DNA of 64,000 nt, taken from assembly GCA_034687125.1 (NCBI GenBank), contig JAQGBZ010000076.1, positions 158,649 to 222,648 on the forward strand, read 5' to 3'. The position numbers were made by a program, and so were the translations under genes. This stretch comes from Neelides folsomi. Its lineage: Eukaryota > Arthropoda > Collembola > Neelipleona > Neelidae. Shown here piece by piece: positions 20,193 to 31,615 of this stretch (position 1 is the stretch's first letter; each line of letters opens with the position of its first letter). Below the pieces are notes generated by a model. That model saw only the letters and a list, made by a program, of their open reading frames with translations, did not search any database and had not been told where the DNA came from.

Positions 20193-23100
20193 ATGATCAT
20201 TTTACTAACGTTTTTTACACTTTTGATATTAGTGGTGATTTCTGTTGGGGCTTGTCCAGGAATTTGTGTTTACCCGGGAGAATGCAGGGGAAAAGTGGTG
20301 GGATTTTGTGGATCTCGAACTATTTGCTGCGAAGTGGCAAGTAAGAGAACTTTAATTATAATTATAATAAGTTATATTGTAGTTGAATCGATAGTTAGAT
20401 AGTTAATACTCGTAGTTAAAGCGTTTGGTTAATATGTTATTATTTTAGACCCATATGGAAGTATGGGGAATTATGAAAGAAAACCATTTGAAGATCGCTG
20501 TGGAGGAATTTCAGATGCCAAAATTTCCATTTTCCGTTCACCGATTTATCCGAGGAGTTCAAGCGGAAGTCTCGTTTGCAAATTTGATCTCAACTTAAAT
20601 CCACAAACCATCGGGATTAAGTTAATATCATACTGGACATTATCGAAACTAATGTCGGTGGCAATTAAAATGTCACTTATTTTGAAATTATTCGTGGAAT
20701 CACATGAGTAGAGAGTCTCCTCACCATTCTAACACCCCATTTCCACATGAGAGTTTAAACCAATGAGAATATTCAATAAGAGAGGGAATATGAATCAAAT
20801 AAATGAACCGCTTTAACCCGTTCTTTTCCTACACATATCATTATCATCAACACTCTATCATCTTTATAATCTCTATATTTTATGCTTTAATAATTAAATT
20901 TAGCTTTAAATTAAAGTTTTAAAAGTATAAGCTTTAAATTAGCTTTAAATAATATAATTAGCTTTAAATAGTAGAAAATGAATATTTTAAATGAAAATAT
21001 AAACCGAAAAACGAATACTTGTGATACCAATAGCCAGAAAATAATTTACAATATTAACAATTATTTAAGAACTCAAAATGATAACCCTTACTTCACATTC
21101 AAGAAAAATGCAACAAATGTAAGAATTTACATATATCTTTAAATTCAATATTACAATATATTATCTAGGCATGTATCTAATAAATTTAATAAACAATATT
21201 TAGATTCATAAGCTCATCTCTGATTTAACGGGAATATCAGTGCGGACAATAATAAGATATCTCAAGGAGTTTAAACAAAGAAGGGAGAACAATGAGCCAG
21301 TGATCCAAAAGCGTTTGAAGAGAGAGATTCCGTTTCCGCAAAAATTGACAATTTCGATGAGAATGTGATCCGAAATATTATTTATCAAAAAATAGGGAAA
21401 GGTATTTAACAAATATAATAATTACTATACTTATGATTGCAATAAAACATAATTTTCATATTTTAAAGGTGAATTCCCAACATGCAAATACATCCTTGAT
21501 GAAACAATCAAACAAATTCCCGAGTTTGCTGATAGAAAATGCTCAATAACTTCGTTTTAAAGAATAATAAAAGGTCTAGGATTTAAATACACAAGAAGAG
21601 ACAAAAGAAAGCATTTGATGGAGCAAAACCACATCGTTATAAAAAGATCCGAATATTTACGGTAATTTACAACATTGTTACTTTTAAAAAAGTTATAATT
21701 ATCCTTTTATCCAAGTAAATGCAAGTATATAATATATAATTAAAGAGAATGTACTGAATATTATTAGGGCTAAAAAGAAATACGACATGCTTGAGACAGT
21801 TTTACTTTCTGGATGAGACGTGGGTCAATGCAAACCATAAATTTGACTGATGGAAATCTACAATCAATGCCAAAAACTAAAATTGGGAAAGGTTCAAGAA
21901 TCATTATTACACATGCGGGTTCAACTAAAGGATTTATACCTGGTGCATTAGACATTTTTAAATCTAAAAATGATTTCGAAGATTACCATCAAGAAATGAA
22001 TGCGGATAAATTCAAAGAGTGGTTTGAACATCAATTTCTTCCATCTCTTCCCGAGGCTGGAGTTATCATAATGGATAACGCTAAATATCATTCGCAGCGG
22101 TATTATATATAAAACAATATTATAAGTTGTTATAAATTATTTTTATAATTTTTGATTCATTAAGACTTGACATTATACCAACATCAAACTCAAGAGTCGG
22201 AGTAATGAAGGAGTGGCTCAACGAAAAGGGAATTCCATATCCCGAAAATGCTTACAAAGTTGAGCTTTACCGGATCATCAAACTTCACAAAAAAGATCAC
22301 ATTGTATATGAATTGGACCAAACGGCAGAAAAATTTGGGCATAAAATCCTCCGTTTACCACCTTATCATTGCATTTTCAATCCAATAGAACTAATTTGGG
22401 CTCAGGTTAAAAGATATGTGGCAATAAATAATAAGTTACAAACAATCCCTGAAGTGACTCGCCTTTTTCAAGAAGCTTGTGAACAGGTTACAAGCGAAAA
22501 CTGGAGGGACTCAAGTGAAGAAAGCGAAGACAGTGATGAATGTGATAGTGATAAGGAAAATATGTAAATAAGGGTAAATGATACAATCATTATGTATATA
22601 GTACTAAATAATATTAGCCAGCCTGCCATCCCCCTAGCCAATCCTTAGCGCGAAAATAAGTGACATTTTCATTGCCACCGACTTTAGTTAAATATATTTT
22701 TAGTAAACTAAACAATTAAAAATAATAATTAAAATAGACTCGACTTCTTGGATTTAAAAATGGATGCGAGTCCGGTGAAACTTGAAGATTCAAATGAATC
22801 TCCTTATTACACAACGTGTGACTCGGATATGTTTTTCATTAAAGGATTTTTGGATTGGTCACCAGACCCAAGATGCGGAAACCTTAAAGGATTTTCAAGT
22901 AATTTTATCAAGTTTTAACTCAAATTCTGTAAATAGAATATTAAAATATTTTTGTAATTTAAATACAATAATACAAATAATTTTCCAATTGGCTAATTAG
23001 CAATTATTGAACGAGAAAGTGGACAAAAAGTTTTAAGCATCGTTTTCGTAATGTCAAGTTCAGAATACAAATGGAATTTCCGTTTGACTCAAATTTACCA

Positions 23101-24711
23101 AGTCGAACTTGACGAAACAAGTTGGTTAATTATGAAAATATCACAAAAAGTAAATTAAAAAAACTGGTTATAAATGAATATTAAATTGACTTTTTTAAAA
23201 ATGACTTTTTAGAACAAGCGACTTCCAATCTATTGAGTGGTTTGCATTATGGAGAAAGTAGTGAACTCGTGGTTCAGCGTTTGTTCAATCCCGATATTAA
23301 AACTCATGAGAAATTGTAAGATAAAAAAATTATCTAACACAGTAATACAATATTTGTTTAACTTTTATAGAAAATTAACGCCTTTAATTGCTGGGGGTCA
23401 AGAAGCTTCTAAAAGTTCTTTGCCGTGGCAAGTGAGTCTCCAAGCTGTTGGTTCTTATAAAGGGGATGAACTCTGTGGGAAGAAACAAAGGAAAGGAATT
23501 CATTTTTGTGGTGGTTCGATCGTTGGAGATTTTTCAATACTCACAGCAGCGCATTGCTTTTTTTCAACGTAATTATTTTTTAATTAACCTTTCCCCCCGG
23601 ATCGGTCCACATGTGGAACCGGGAGAAATCTTTTAATTAGAAACTTGAATTTTACTCCCATAAAATGGAAAGATTTTCTCCCATTTGCCGCCGGGTAGAA
23701 GGGTTAATGATTAATTATTTTAATGATATTAGAAAAATGTTGTTATATTTATTTATTTATTAACAATAAATTGCGATAATGCTAATTTTATTATTTAATT
23801 TTATTTAATCATTAATTTTTCAGAGGTAAATATCCACATCCAGTAACTGAATTGACTCGACTTCAAGTTGTCGTTGGTGAACATGATCTCTGTGAATCTG
23901 AAGAAGTTCCCTTCACGGAAGCATACGGAATTGAAAGCGTCACATTTCACTACAATTATTTATCATTGGAAATTCTCAATGATGTCGCGTTGATCAAATT
24001 GAAGAAAAAAATCAAATTTTCCGAGGGAGTGATGCCAATTCCATTAGCTATTAATGAATTGAATCTAATGAATTTGAAACCAATATTATCAGGATGGGGA
24101 TCTTTGGGATTTGGAGAAGAAATTAAATATCCACAAAAGTAAAAAATACATTTACTGTTTATTATTTAGTCGATTTAGGTAATAGTAACTTTTATTAAAA
24201 AATGATTATTTTTTAATTTAATTTGATAAATAAATCCAATAAAGTTCGATTTTATATCAGGCTACAAGAAACGTCGGAATTGAAAATTCTTCCAGAGATC
24301 GAATGTTCCAAAAACACAATGATGTACTTAGGAATTAAACAAGGGATGAAATTGAGCAGAAAATTTACAGGAGCTTTGACCAGTGGAATTTGCACACAAG
24401 GAAATACTCCGAATATTGAAGCTGGTTATGTAATTGAAAATCAAGTTTAATTTTGGCTCTCAACTTTACTGAAGAAATACATTGTTACATTGCATTAATT
24501 TATTTATATGTTAAATCATAATATTTTATTTCAGGGTGATTCGGGAGGACCACTTGCTGGATTGGATGGGGGAGGAAGACCTTGGCTCCTCGGAGTTGTC
24601 AGCCACAAAAGAGGAGATGATGAAAATGTGGCGAAGAGCGACAATACGAGTTTAAATTATTTTCCTAAAGTTTCTTATTATACAAATTGGATTTTAATGG
24701 CCATGCTTTGA
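20193..24711 (+). CDS. Secreted Cys-rich/CUB/trypsin-like serine protease
   Basis: Nine exons (20193-20340, 20449-20620, 22738-22898, 23001-23120, 23213-23315, 23371-23568, 23824-24138, 24261-24429, 24535-24711) join in phase to 520 residues. Order: signal peptide ([20 protein letters not shown]), short Cys-rich motif ([11 protein letters not shown]...CC), CUB domain (RCGGISDAK..., [25 protein letters not shown]), linker, and S1 peptidase starting [19 protein letters not shown]. Catalytic residues are present: His in TAAHC, Asp in NDVALIKL, Ser in GDSGGP. Residue 189 is Glu, not Asp, and Cys191 and Cys220 are both absent. A dead Tc1-like transposon fills intron 2. The activation site is unusual: residues before LIAGG are KLKLTP. 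Likely a secreted digestive or haemolymph protease; substrate unknown. Confidence 0.75.
20652..22684 (+). mobile_element. Tc1/IS630-like DNA transposon inserted in an intron
   Basis: The terminal inverted repeats are ~32 bp. The left end begins ATGTCGGTGGCAATTAAAAT, the right end (inverted) begins AAGTCGGTGGCAATGAAAAT, and both continue GTCACTTATTTT. TA dinucleotides flank both ends (20650-51 and 22685-86). Length is about 2.0 kb. It encodes a degraded DDE transposase (20978-22567) in the same orientation as the host CUB-trypsin gene. Removing the element leaves a normal short intron. Confidence 0.85.
20978..22567 (+). pseudogene. Degraded DDE transposase (Tc1/IS630 superfamily)
   Basis: Exon-like blocks 20978-21118, 21204-21401, 21469-21661, 21767-22099 and 22165-22567 follow each other with GT-AG boundaries. 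Seen are a helix-turn-helix segment ([17 protein letters not shown]), a first catalytic Asp in [11 protein letters not shown], a second in [10 protein letters not shown], and the terminal block [19 protein letters not shown] with the catalytic Glu. An acidic Ser/Asp/Glu tail ends the protein. A frameshift in block 2, a stop in block 3 (TCGTTTTAA, near 21559) and shifts plus a stop in block 4 show that it cannot make an active enzyme. Insect genomes carry close relatives with the same PPYHC-NPIEL block. Confidence 0.8.
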
Positions 24712-25015
24712 TTTTTATTAAGGATTTAAAATTAATTTAAAATAAAAATGAGATTATTAAATCGTTTAATATTAATATTAAATTAACCGTTCAAAAATGG
24801 TCATAACCTTGCAAATACATAATACGTATAACATTATTTTAATGATGGTAATTTTATTTCATATTAAAAATCGCAATTTACAATTAGGTAGTATTAAAAT
24901 TTTGGAAGAAAATATTTCAAAATATTTTATTAACCATTTAAGAGTGACATATCAATAAAACACTTTGCGGAATACTTAATACTTAAATAACACCTATAAT
25001 ATATTATAGTAATTG
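24712..25015. other. Short AT-rich intergenic stretch
   Basis: Between the protease stop and the foldback element. No feature seen. Confidence 0.4.
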
Positions 25016-26034
25016 ACGAGCGTGAAGTACATTAGCAAATAGAATAGTACAACAAATACAAAAATGAATTTGCTTAGCAAAGTTCAGGATTTAGTTTCTA
25101 CTTAAAACAATGTCTGAATTGACCCCAAAGGACGCAATAAAGTGATCTTCATATACTAATACATATAAATCAGTCGCAGCTTTTAGTATTCAGCACAAAA
25201 TTGTTTCATAATTCCCCTAAAGATAAAAATGTCATCCTTATAGTATAAATAAACAATATACACAAAAATTAAAATTACATATCAAACGAAATAATTAAAT
25301 AAATAGAAACAATTTGTTTAAAAATATCATACTAACATTAAATTGTGTACTAGTGGTTAATCTTATGTACCTATTTAATGCTTCAATAAAATTGGAATAT
25401 TAAAAACAGCCAAAGACTAGATATTGAAGATATAACATAAATGGCAGGGTTACATTTTAAACAGCTCAAAATCAGTAATATATGTATATTCGAAAATGTA
25501 ATGTTTAAGATTATAATAAGATTAACCAGTGCGTCAAGCTGACTTTTTAAAATTGATCATTTGAACATGACTCTAATACTCCATTTTGGCTATCTCACAT
25601 TGTTGAATATTACGGGGCGGAATATAGGGCAGCACGTACTCAAATAGTTATATTTGTCAAATAGTTTTAATAACTTATATATGCATGTATACAATTTAAT
25701 GCTAGTATGATATTTTAAAACAAATTGTTTATATTCATTTGACTATTTCCTATTTCATTTGGCATTGTAATTTTAATTTTCGTGTATATTGTTTATTTAT
25801 TCTATACGGATGACATTGGCATCTATAGGGGAATTATGAAACAATTTTGTGCTGAATACTAAAAGCTGCGACTGATTTATATGTATTAGTATATGAAGAT
25901 CACTTTATTGCGTCCTTTGGGGTCAATTCAGACATTGTTTTAAGTAGAAACTAAATCCTGAACTTTGCTAAGCAAATTCATTTTTGTATTTGTTGTACTA
26001 TCCTGTTTGCTAATGCTTGTACTTCACGCTCGTT
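25016..26034. mobile_element. Foldback-type element with ~240-260-bp terminal inverted repeats
   Basis: The left arm (about 25016-25270) returns inverted at about 25790-26034. The ends are ACGAGCGTGAAGTAC in both arms, and blocks such as CAAAGTTCAGGATTTAG and GTTTCATAATTCCCCTA recur as reverse complements. The arms are nearly identical over the outer 230 bases and separated by ~520 bases of AT-rich spacer. No transposase frame is present, so it is a non-autonomous foldback or long-TIR MITE. It ends 60 bases from the tetraspanin stop codon. Confidence 0.8.
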
Positions 26035-26093
26035 AGTAAATGTAATTATTAACTAATTCATAATATTTACACGTAGTATAATATTTGTAGTGA

Positions 26094-27239
26094 TTAAACT
26101 TGTTCGTAAGGCTCACGCATTTTTCCTGCGATTAAACCTGAACACACAATTGTGAAAAGTTGAAGACAAGCAAGTCCAATTGCAATTCCTCCAAGTTTGT
26201 CAATAGAAATATCCGAAAGTACACTTTTCATACATCCCTGAAATTAAGTTAAATTAAATTAACAATAAAATTAAACCTAAAATATTCAATTATTTATAAA
26301 ATAGATAATATGTAAATAAATTGCAATTATTAGGAATATTAAATATAATTAAATGAAGTAAAAATAACTCCAATCACCTTTGTGTAAATACGATCAGCAA
26401 TAGCTGAATCGTATCCATCAATGGTTGAACATTTATCCTTTTGTTCCACGCAGCAAGAAATTGGAATCTTCGGTGTGTTATTGAAATGTGTCCAATCATT
26501 GTAACTTTCAATTCCACAACATTTAAGCTACAAAAATTCAAGTTTGAATTTACCTTGCTGCCTTGTTAACATACAAAAATATTATTTTTCAAATTACATT
26601 CTTTTGTGTTAAATCCCAAGCTTTTGTGGAACTTTTCCCAATTGTTGAATTATGTCCATATTCCGCCATTGTCTTGTTGAGCCCATTTTCCAATAATGTT
26701 TCAATATCGCCGCTTAAACTGAAAGCCGTCGAAGCAGCTCCCAATTCAATTCCAAGAAGAATTCCAAGTGAAACTGTGTACTGAAATTAACATAAAAATG
26801 TTCAATATTATTATTAGAATTACTGTCAAATTTTCATAGTTAACTAATTTTTCATTAATCAATAGCTTTTTTATGGTTAATGTGAATTACAATCATTATC
26901 ATGCAATGGTTTTCTTTCCAAGCTCCGCAACATCCAAAGAATGCAACAACGAATACGAGGGCTCCAACAGCAATTAATAAATTGGACGGAACATCCACAA
27001 CGTTCATTTTCAAAAATTCAAAATATTTTGCTGCAAAGACTTTTGTGGATATTCCAACTGCGATCAAAGCAATCCCCATGATCTAGATAGAAATGTTTTA
27101 TGTATTAATTTTTATTAAATTGAAGTTATTTTATTGAATTTCTATAAATATATTTTGCCATAAATATTAAATTTACCACGAAGATCAAGTTGAACAAAAA
27201 TAGAAGATATTTGATACATTTCATTCCAGCGCCTCTCAT
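26094..27239 (-). CDS. Tetraspanin
   Basis: Exons 27177-27239, 26891-27082, 26598-26780, 26378-26527 and 26094-26237 join to 243 residues. Four hydrophobic helices are visible: YLLFLFNLIFV continuing into IMGIALIAVGI; LLIAVGALVFVVAFFGCCGAW; YTVSLGILLGIELG; and GGIAIGLACLQLFTIVCSGLI. The large outer loop holds the CCG motif (LKCCGIESYNDW), ISCC and a further conserved Cys, as in CD63/CD9-like tetraspanins. The start MRGAGMKCIKYLLFLFN is typical, with a juxtamembrane Cys for palmitoylation. Tetraspanins organise membrane microdomains with integrins and other partners; the C-terminal tail KMREPYEQV contains no clear YxxF sorting motif. Confidence 0.9.
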
Positions 27240-28537
27240 CTTGAAAGAATTTTCTAAATTCACAATATAAGGAAATAATGGGATAAAATAATTTCTAAAC
27301 AATTAATATTGGAAACTTACATTTTCTAATTTCTTTAAATTAAATTGATCAATTAGAAGGTTTTATGGAGAGCTAGCAGATTTGTTAATGAATTAATGAC
27401 TAAACTAACAATTTACAATAATTTCCTTACAATTAATTTATCCCGTGTCGATTAGTCACAACCCTTATTCATTACAACTGGTCATAGAAGTCATTTCATA
27501 TCTCTGGGTAATTTGCTTTTTACTGATAAATTTAATACAGTGAGAACGGCATTTATTTTTTTTGTAATATAAATTCAAATGTTTGAACTTATGCTATGTA
27601 CGTATATGGGATGATATAGGAAATTAAATTCTATTGGTTTTGGCGATTAAATTCGCAGTTGCTTCTCACAACTGACAATCGGCATTTAATATGTTAATAA
27701 GCTATAAGCTGTCTATCTGTTATTTAATACTTCATGCATTGCATTATATGTACATGAATGGGTGTATGTTTATTTATTGTGATAATGTATGCTTATGACG
27801 CTTAATTTCATCTACGTTAAAATAATACACTCGTTAAACTTTGCACTAGCTTAAAGACTTAATATAAATAAATAAATAAATATCCTTGTTGCTTATCTTA
27901 AAATGCTTTGCTTTTCTATCCCTGTATAATTGATCATGAGTTTTATGACTTTTAATAAAATATTCAAGTACTGTAATACAAATACAAACAATGCTTGAAA
28001 AACCAACTTCCATTATTTCGAACTACCAAAATGTATATTACAATATAACTTTTAGCTTTAATTATACTAATCGTAAATATAATCTTAATAACAATCAATA
28101 AATTTTATCAGTTAAATAAATATCATTTATTAAATTAATGGAAATTATTGATAAATAACGATCTCCTGTAGAATGAAACGTAATCACATGCTTTAATAAT
28201 AATTTTCTTTATCAATAATAAATTATTAAATTGGAATATAAAGATAAAGATAGTACAACACCAAATACTTACAATACTAGAAAAATTATATTATTAAGTA
28301 ATTATTTTAATACAATTATTTATAATTAATAGTGTACTGTGTTAGAAAGTTTATTCTTTTGAAAAAATCTTATATGGTACCTAATAGGTATATCTGTTTT
28401 ACTTATCGCAACACGTCTAAGATTCATTTATTCCTTTGATTTTAAAATCTATTGAAAATAAATAATTGATTATTCATTAAACATTACTTATAGTACAATA
28501 GTTTGAAATTTTTTATAATAGTTAATTTTATTTACTT
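27240..28537. other. AT-rich intergenic region
   Basis: Upstream of the tetraspanin and downstream of the acidic orphan gene, both on the minus strand. No exon or repeat was recognised. Confidence 0.45.
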
Positions 28538-29170
28538 TTAAGCCGGGAGTCTATTATCATCATCGTTGATGCTTTCCATTTTTTCATTTCCTTTATTTCT
28601 TTGTCTATTGATGAATCTCTCCAATATTTTAAAATATTCTCTTAAAGTCGCTATAAACTTCCTCATTAAATTCACAGGTTTGGAATCCCCATGATTGATC
28701 GAATTATTAGGAAGATTTGCTTCAACTGTCGAATCTCCATCTGGGACAAATCCCAAATTGGCAATTCCGGAATTGTTAATGACGGTTCCTCTCCTGCTTG
28801 TTGTTACTCTGATGTCCAACATCACGTCGTCATCGTCTTCATCTTCAATTGTAATCCCCGCCAATTTGCTCGCATTGTCTTTGTTTGAATGAATCGCGGA
28901 GAATATTTCTTGGCTATAGCTGAACTCCAAACATTGACTCACATCCAACCGCGCACCTCCGAATTCGCCCGATTCCCCAAAAATCTTTTCCGATCTCCCT
29001 TCACTGAAAAGATCTTCTTCGGCAATTAATTCAGGAAATGGATCCTCGTAATATTCATCTCCAATACTTCGACTTTCTTCAAAACTTTCATGGAATTCTG
29101 TGGATTTTCCATCTCTTGGTTTCTCAACGCTTCTTTCCCTATCGCTTCTATGAACTTCTATGTGATTCAT
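28538..29170 (-). CDS. Acidic hypothetical protein, single exon
   Basis: A 210-residue uninterrupted frame in a genome where random frames of this size are rare. No known domain was recognised. The N-terminal half is polar and acidic (Asp/Glu/Ser-rich, for example GDEYYEDPFPELIAEEDLF). The middle contains IEDEDDDDVMLDI. The C-terminal part carries a basic, possibly helical segment with aromatic residues (LMRKFIATLREYFKILERF), then INRQRNKG. No signal peptide or membrane helix. It could be an intracellular protein or part of a larger gene. It lies ~490 bases from the stop of the ionotropic receptor on the same strand. Confidence 0.55.
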   Translation of the reverse strand: MNHIEVHRSDRERSVEKPRDGKSTEFHESFEESRSIGDEYYEDPFPELIAEEDLFSEGRSEKIFGESGEFGGARLDVSQCLEFSYSQEIFSAIHSNKDNASKLAGITIEDEDDDDVMLDIRVTTSRRGTVINNSGIANLGFVPDGDSTVEANLPNNSINHGDSKPVNLMRKFIATLREYFKILERFINRQRNKGNEKMESINDDDNRLPA

Positions 29171-29662
29171 TTTAATTTTGTTAATTAACTATTCTTTTAT
29201 TTGTGATTTAAAAACCTGAATGACTAATATTTAATAAAAAATAATTAAATGACCGTTTTAAATTAAAAAGTGTCTTTTGTCAAATATATTCAATATGGAG
29301 ATTTGTTTTTGGACTGTCCTATGGTAAATTCACAGAGTCGTGTAAGTGCTAGCCTTCATCTAAAATTTTATCAGGAAGGCCTAAATGCCCTCTGGAAATT
29401 ATCAGCAATTGATAAGATTCGAAGAATTGTAAATATTTAATACTTTGATTCTCAATGCTTAAAGTTATATGGTAAGCAGAAAGTTTTTTAATATTATTTT
29501 GTTAAAATAATATTAAAAAATAATTGTTGTTAGCAATTTTATTTATTCGACCGTAAATTGAAAGTTATGAATTATATGAATCATGAAATGAATAATAATG
29601 TTGTGCTATATTTAATAAAATTGTTGATTTTATTAATTGTTTATAATTATCAAGTTTTTATT
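29171..29662. other. Intergenic between two minus-strand genes
   Basis: AT-rich spacer between the ionotropic receptor stop and the acidic orphan start. Nothing recognised. Confidence 0.4.
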
Positions 29663-31615
29663 TTAACTAAAATACATTTCAGTAGCCACTTTACTGTTTT
29701 TAAATATGTCATTAATGTTTAATAAAAATATATTAAATTGAAGAGAAAATGAAATTGGGACAATATTAACTCTATGAATTCCAAATTCAATACTAATGGC
29801 AAAAATTGAAATCACAATACCAATTATTAAAAGAGCAAATGGACCAACTAGATTTTGAAATTTTAATGGCTTAGCTGAGGTTCTATCTAAAAGCAAATAG
29901 AATTTTACAAGTCCTTTTTTCCATCCTTCTATTTTTGAATTTTGAACATTTTCCTTAATCCATTTTGCCGATTCGCGTTTCCTCTCAGCCAAATCTTTAG
30001 TTTGCCAAAAATCATGAAGTCCCGAAGATTTAAACCTTTGAATATAATTGCTGAACCTTTGAGTCAAAGGGCTCCCTTTAGGAAAAGCCCAAACTAAAGG
30101 AATAGTCAAAGCAAATTCTTTCGCCTTTTCCAAGTAATTAATCTTTGTATTAGAAACAAATGTAAAGTTCTTTGCTATAATGAATTGAGCCGCTTCATCA
30201 AAAACAATACAAACCGTATTTTCCTTTCCTACCACAACTTCTAAGCATTTAAATAAATCCTTCTCCATTTGCAGCTTCGAAAATAATTTTTTATATACAG
30301 GAATGTTCGTACTTTTAAAAACGCTATAAGCGACGCCTCCATAATATTTAAAATAAATTGTAAAATTTTCTTGCAAAAGATCGTTGAAAGTTTCAGGGGA
30401 TTTTTGTAAAAATGGGAATGTGAGATATGTGACAAGTTTCGAACGATATCCAGTTCCAATGATTAAGCAAGCAAAGACCCAAATTAAAAGAATGAAACGT
30501 AGACGGTCACTTACGCCCTTTGACCTCCCGAAAGGATTTGCATTTTGCTCCATTAAAACTTCAAATGTTGTGAAAATCGACCCATATGCACATTTTTCAA
30601 TTTTGAAGAAAAGAAGTAGCAAAGGTGTCATTATTACGACTGAGATAAATACTGCGAACCAGGATTCAAGTTGATAAGGCCATAACACTGATTCCCATCT
30701 CGACTCCGGAGCGTGCTGTTTGGTGACGAAAGTTAAGCGCGTAAATTCAAATGTAGTCGTTGAGTCAATGACTTTTTCTCGCGCTCTGGAAGTTCCAAGA
30801 GGAAATCCGATGTCGCATCTTTTATGGAAAACTTCACCCGCTGTTCCAATCCAACTACCATTTTCAAGTCTTGACCCCGTTCCTCGCCCAATTGAGTAAT
30901 GAACTCCAAATGTAAAGTTAAAATTGGAACTAATTGCCTTCATCATTTCAAATTGAACTCCCCGCCCGGAAATGGACCCATCTGGGAAATTTTGAAAACT
31001 CATAAAATGCGCAGCATCAGTGGCGCCAATTTCAAAGCGTCCTTTTAATAAATCAACGTTGAGCTCTTTAATTTTATTTGGCAAATTAAAAGTAAATTCC
31101 TCATTTTTAATTTTTACTCCTCTTTTGTTATTATTTTGAAATTGTTTTGTATAATTTTGTTCAAATATAAAATGATATTTAAGAATTTTAGTGAGATTGC
31201 TTGAAATTTCTTCATTATTAAATGCAAAGCGATCATTTGCAGGACGCGATAAATGTGACCAAAATAATTGTGATAATTCAATCTCAACTTCCAATAAATT
31301 TTTAAGTGAAATGAAAACAAAGACACAGTTTTGAGAATGTTGTAGATGTCCATAGCTAACAGAGTTTCTCAATTCTTCATAACTCCACTCATGGAGGAAA
31401 AAGGATCCGAAGGAATTTGAATTATTCAGATTTTTAATTTGAATCAACGGGTTAAAATTATTTGTAAACGAACATTCAAAATTGTCACTTGATAATATTA
31501 TTAAAGTTCCGCAAGATATACCATTGTAAGTGAAAGTGTTTGTAATTGTATGGATAATTTTAAATATTTGAGTTAATAAAATAATTTTCAAGAAAAAATT
31601 GCAATTTTTAAACAT
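29663..31615 (-). CDS. Ionotropic receptor (IR), divergent chemoreceptor
   Basis: A single 650-residue frame. The N-terminus is a likely signal peptide (MFKNCNFFLKIILLTQIF). After a ~190-residue variable outer region comes the S1 ligand-binding lobe (FEIGATDAAHFMSF, FEMMKAISSNFNFTF, CDIGFPLGTS). The first membrane helix is near SWFAVFISVVIMTPLLLLFF and the third near LLIWVFACLIIGTGYRSKLV, followed by TYLTFP. The S2 lobe comes next and a final helix (FALLIIGIVISIFAISIEF). This order is that of ionotropic glutamate receptor relatives, but the glutamate-binding Arg/Thr/Asp set is not evident, so it is a chemosensory IR. Intronless coding regions are common among divergent arthropod IRs. Ligand unknown. 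Confidence 0.88.
   Translation of the reverse strand: MFKNCNFFLKIILLTQIFKIIHTITNTFTYNGISCGTLIILSSDNFECSFTNNFNPLIQIKNLNNSNSFGSFFLHEWSYEELRNSVSYGHLQHSQNCVFVFISLKNLLEVEIELSQLFWSHLSRPANDRFAFNNEEISSNLTKILKYHFIFEQNYTKQFQNNNKRGVKIKNEEFTFNLPNKIKELNVDLLKGRFEIGATDAAHFMSFQNFPDGSISGRGVQFEMMKAISSNFNFTFGVHYSIGRGTGSRLENGSWIGTAGEVFHKRCDIGFPLGTSRAREKVIDSTTTFEFTRLTFVTKQHAPESRWESVLWPYQLESWFAVFISVVIMTPLLLLFFKIEKCAYGSIFTTFEVLMEQNANPFGRSKGVSDRLRFILLIWVFACLIIGTGYRSKLVTYLTFPFLQKSPETFNDLLQENFTIYFKYYGGVAYSVFKSTNIPVYKKLFSKLQMEKDLFKCLEVVVGKENTVCIVFDEAAQFIIAKNFTFVSNTKINYLEKAKEFALTIPLVWAFPKGSPLTQRFSNYIQRFKSSGLHDFWQTKDLAERKRESAKWIKENVQNSKIEGWKKGLVKFYLLLDRTSAKPLKFQNLVGPFALLIIGIVISIFAISIEFGIHRVNIVPISFSLQFNIFLLNINDIFKNSKVATEMYFS

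Noticed and set aside
20449-20711. Apparent frameshift and stop in the CUB exon near 20620-20710
   Set aside because: The frame after 20620 is intron and then transposon. A GTTAAT donor at 20621 joins in phase to 22738, giving a smooth CUB sequence (IGIKLDFLDL). The TIR had mimicked coding sequence.
30384-30674. 96-residue plus-strand frame inside the ionotropic receptor
   Set aside because: Antisense of the receptor coding sequence; no independent features.
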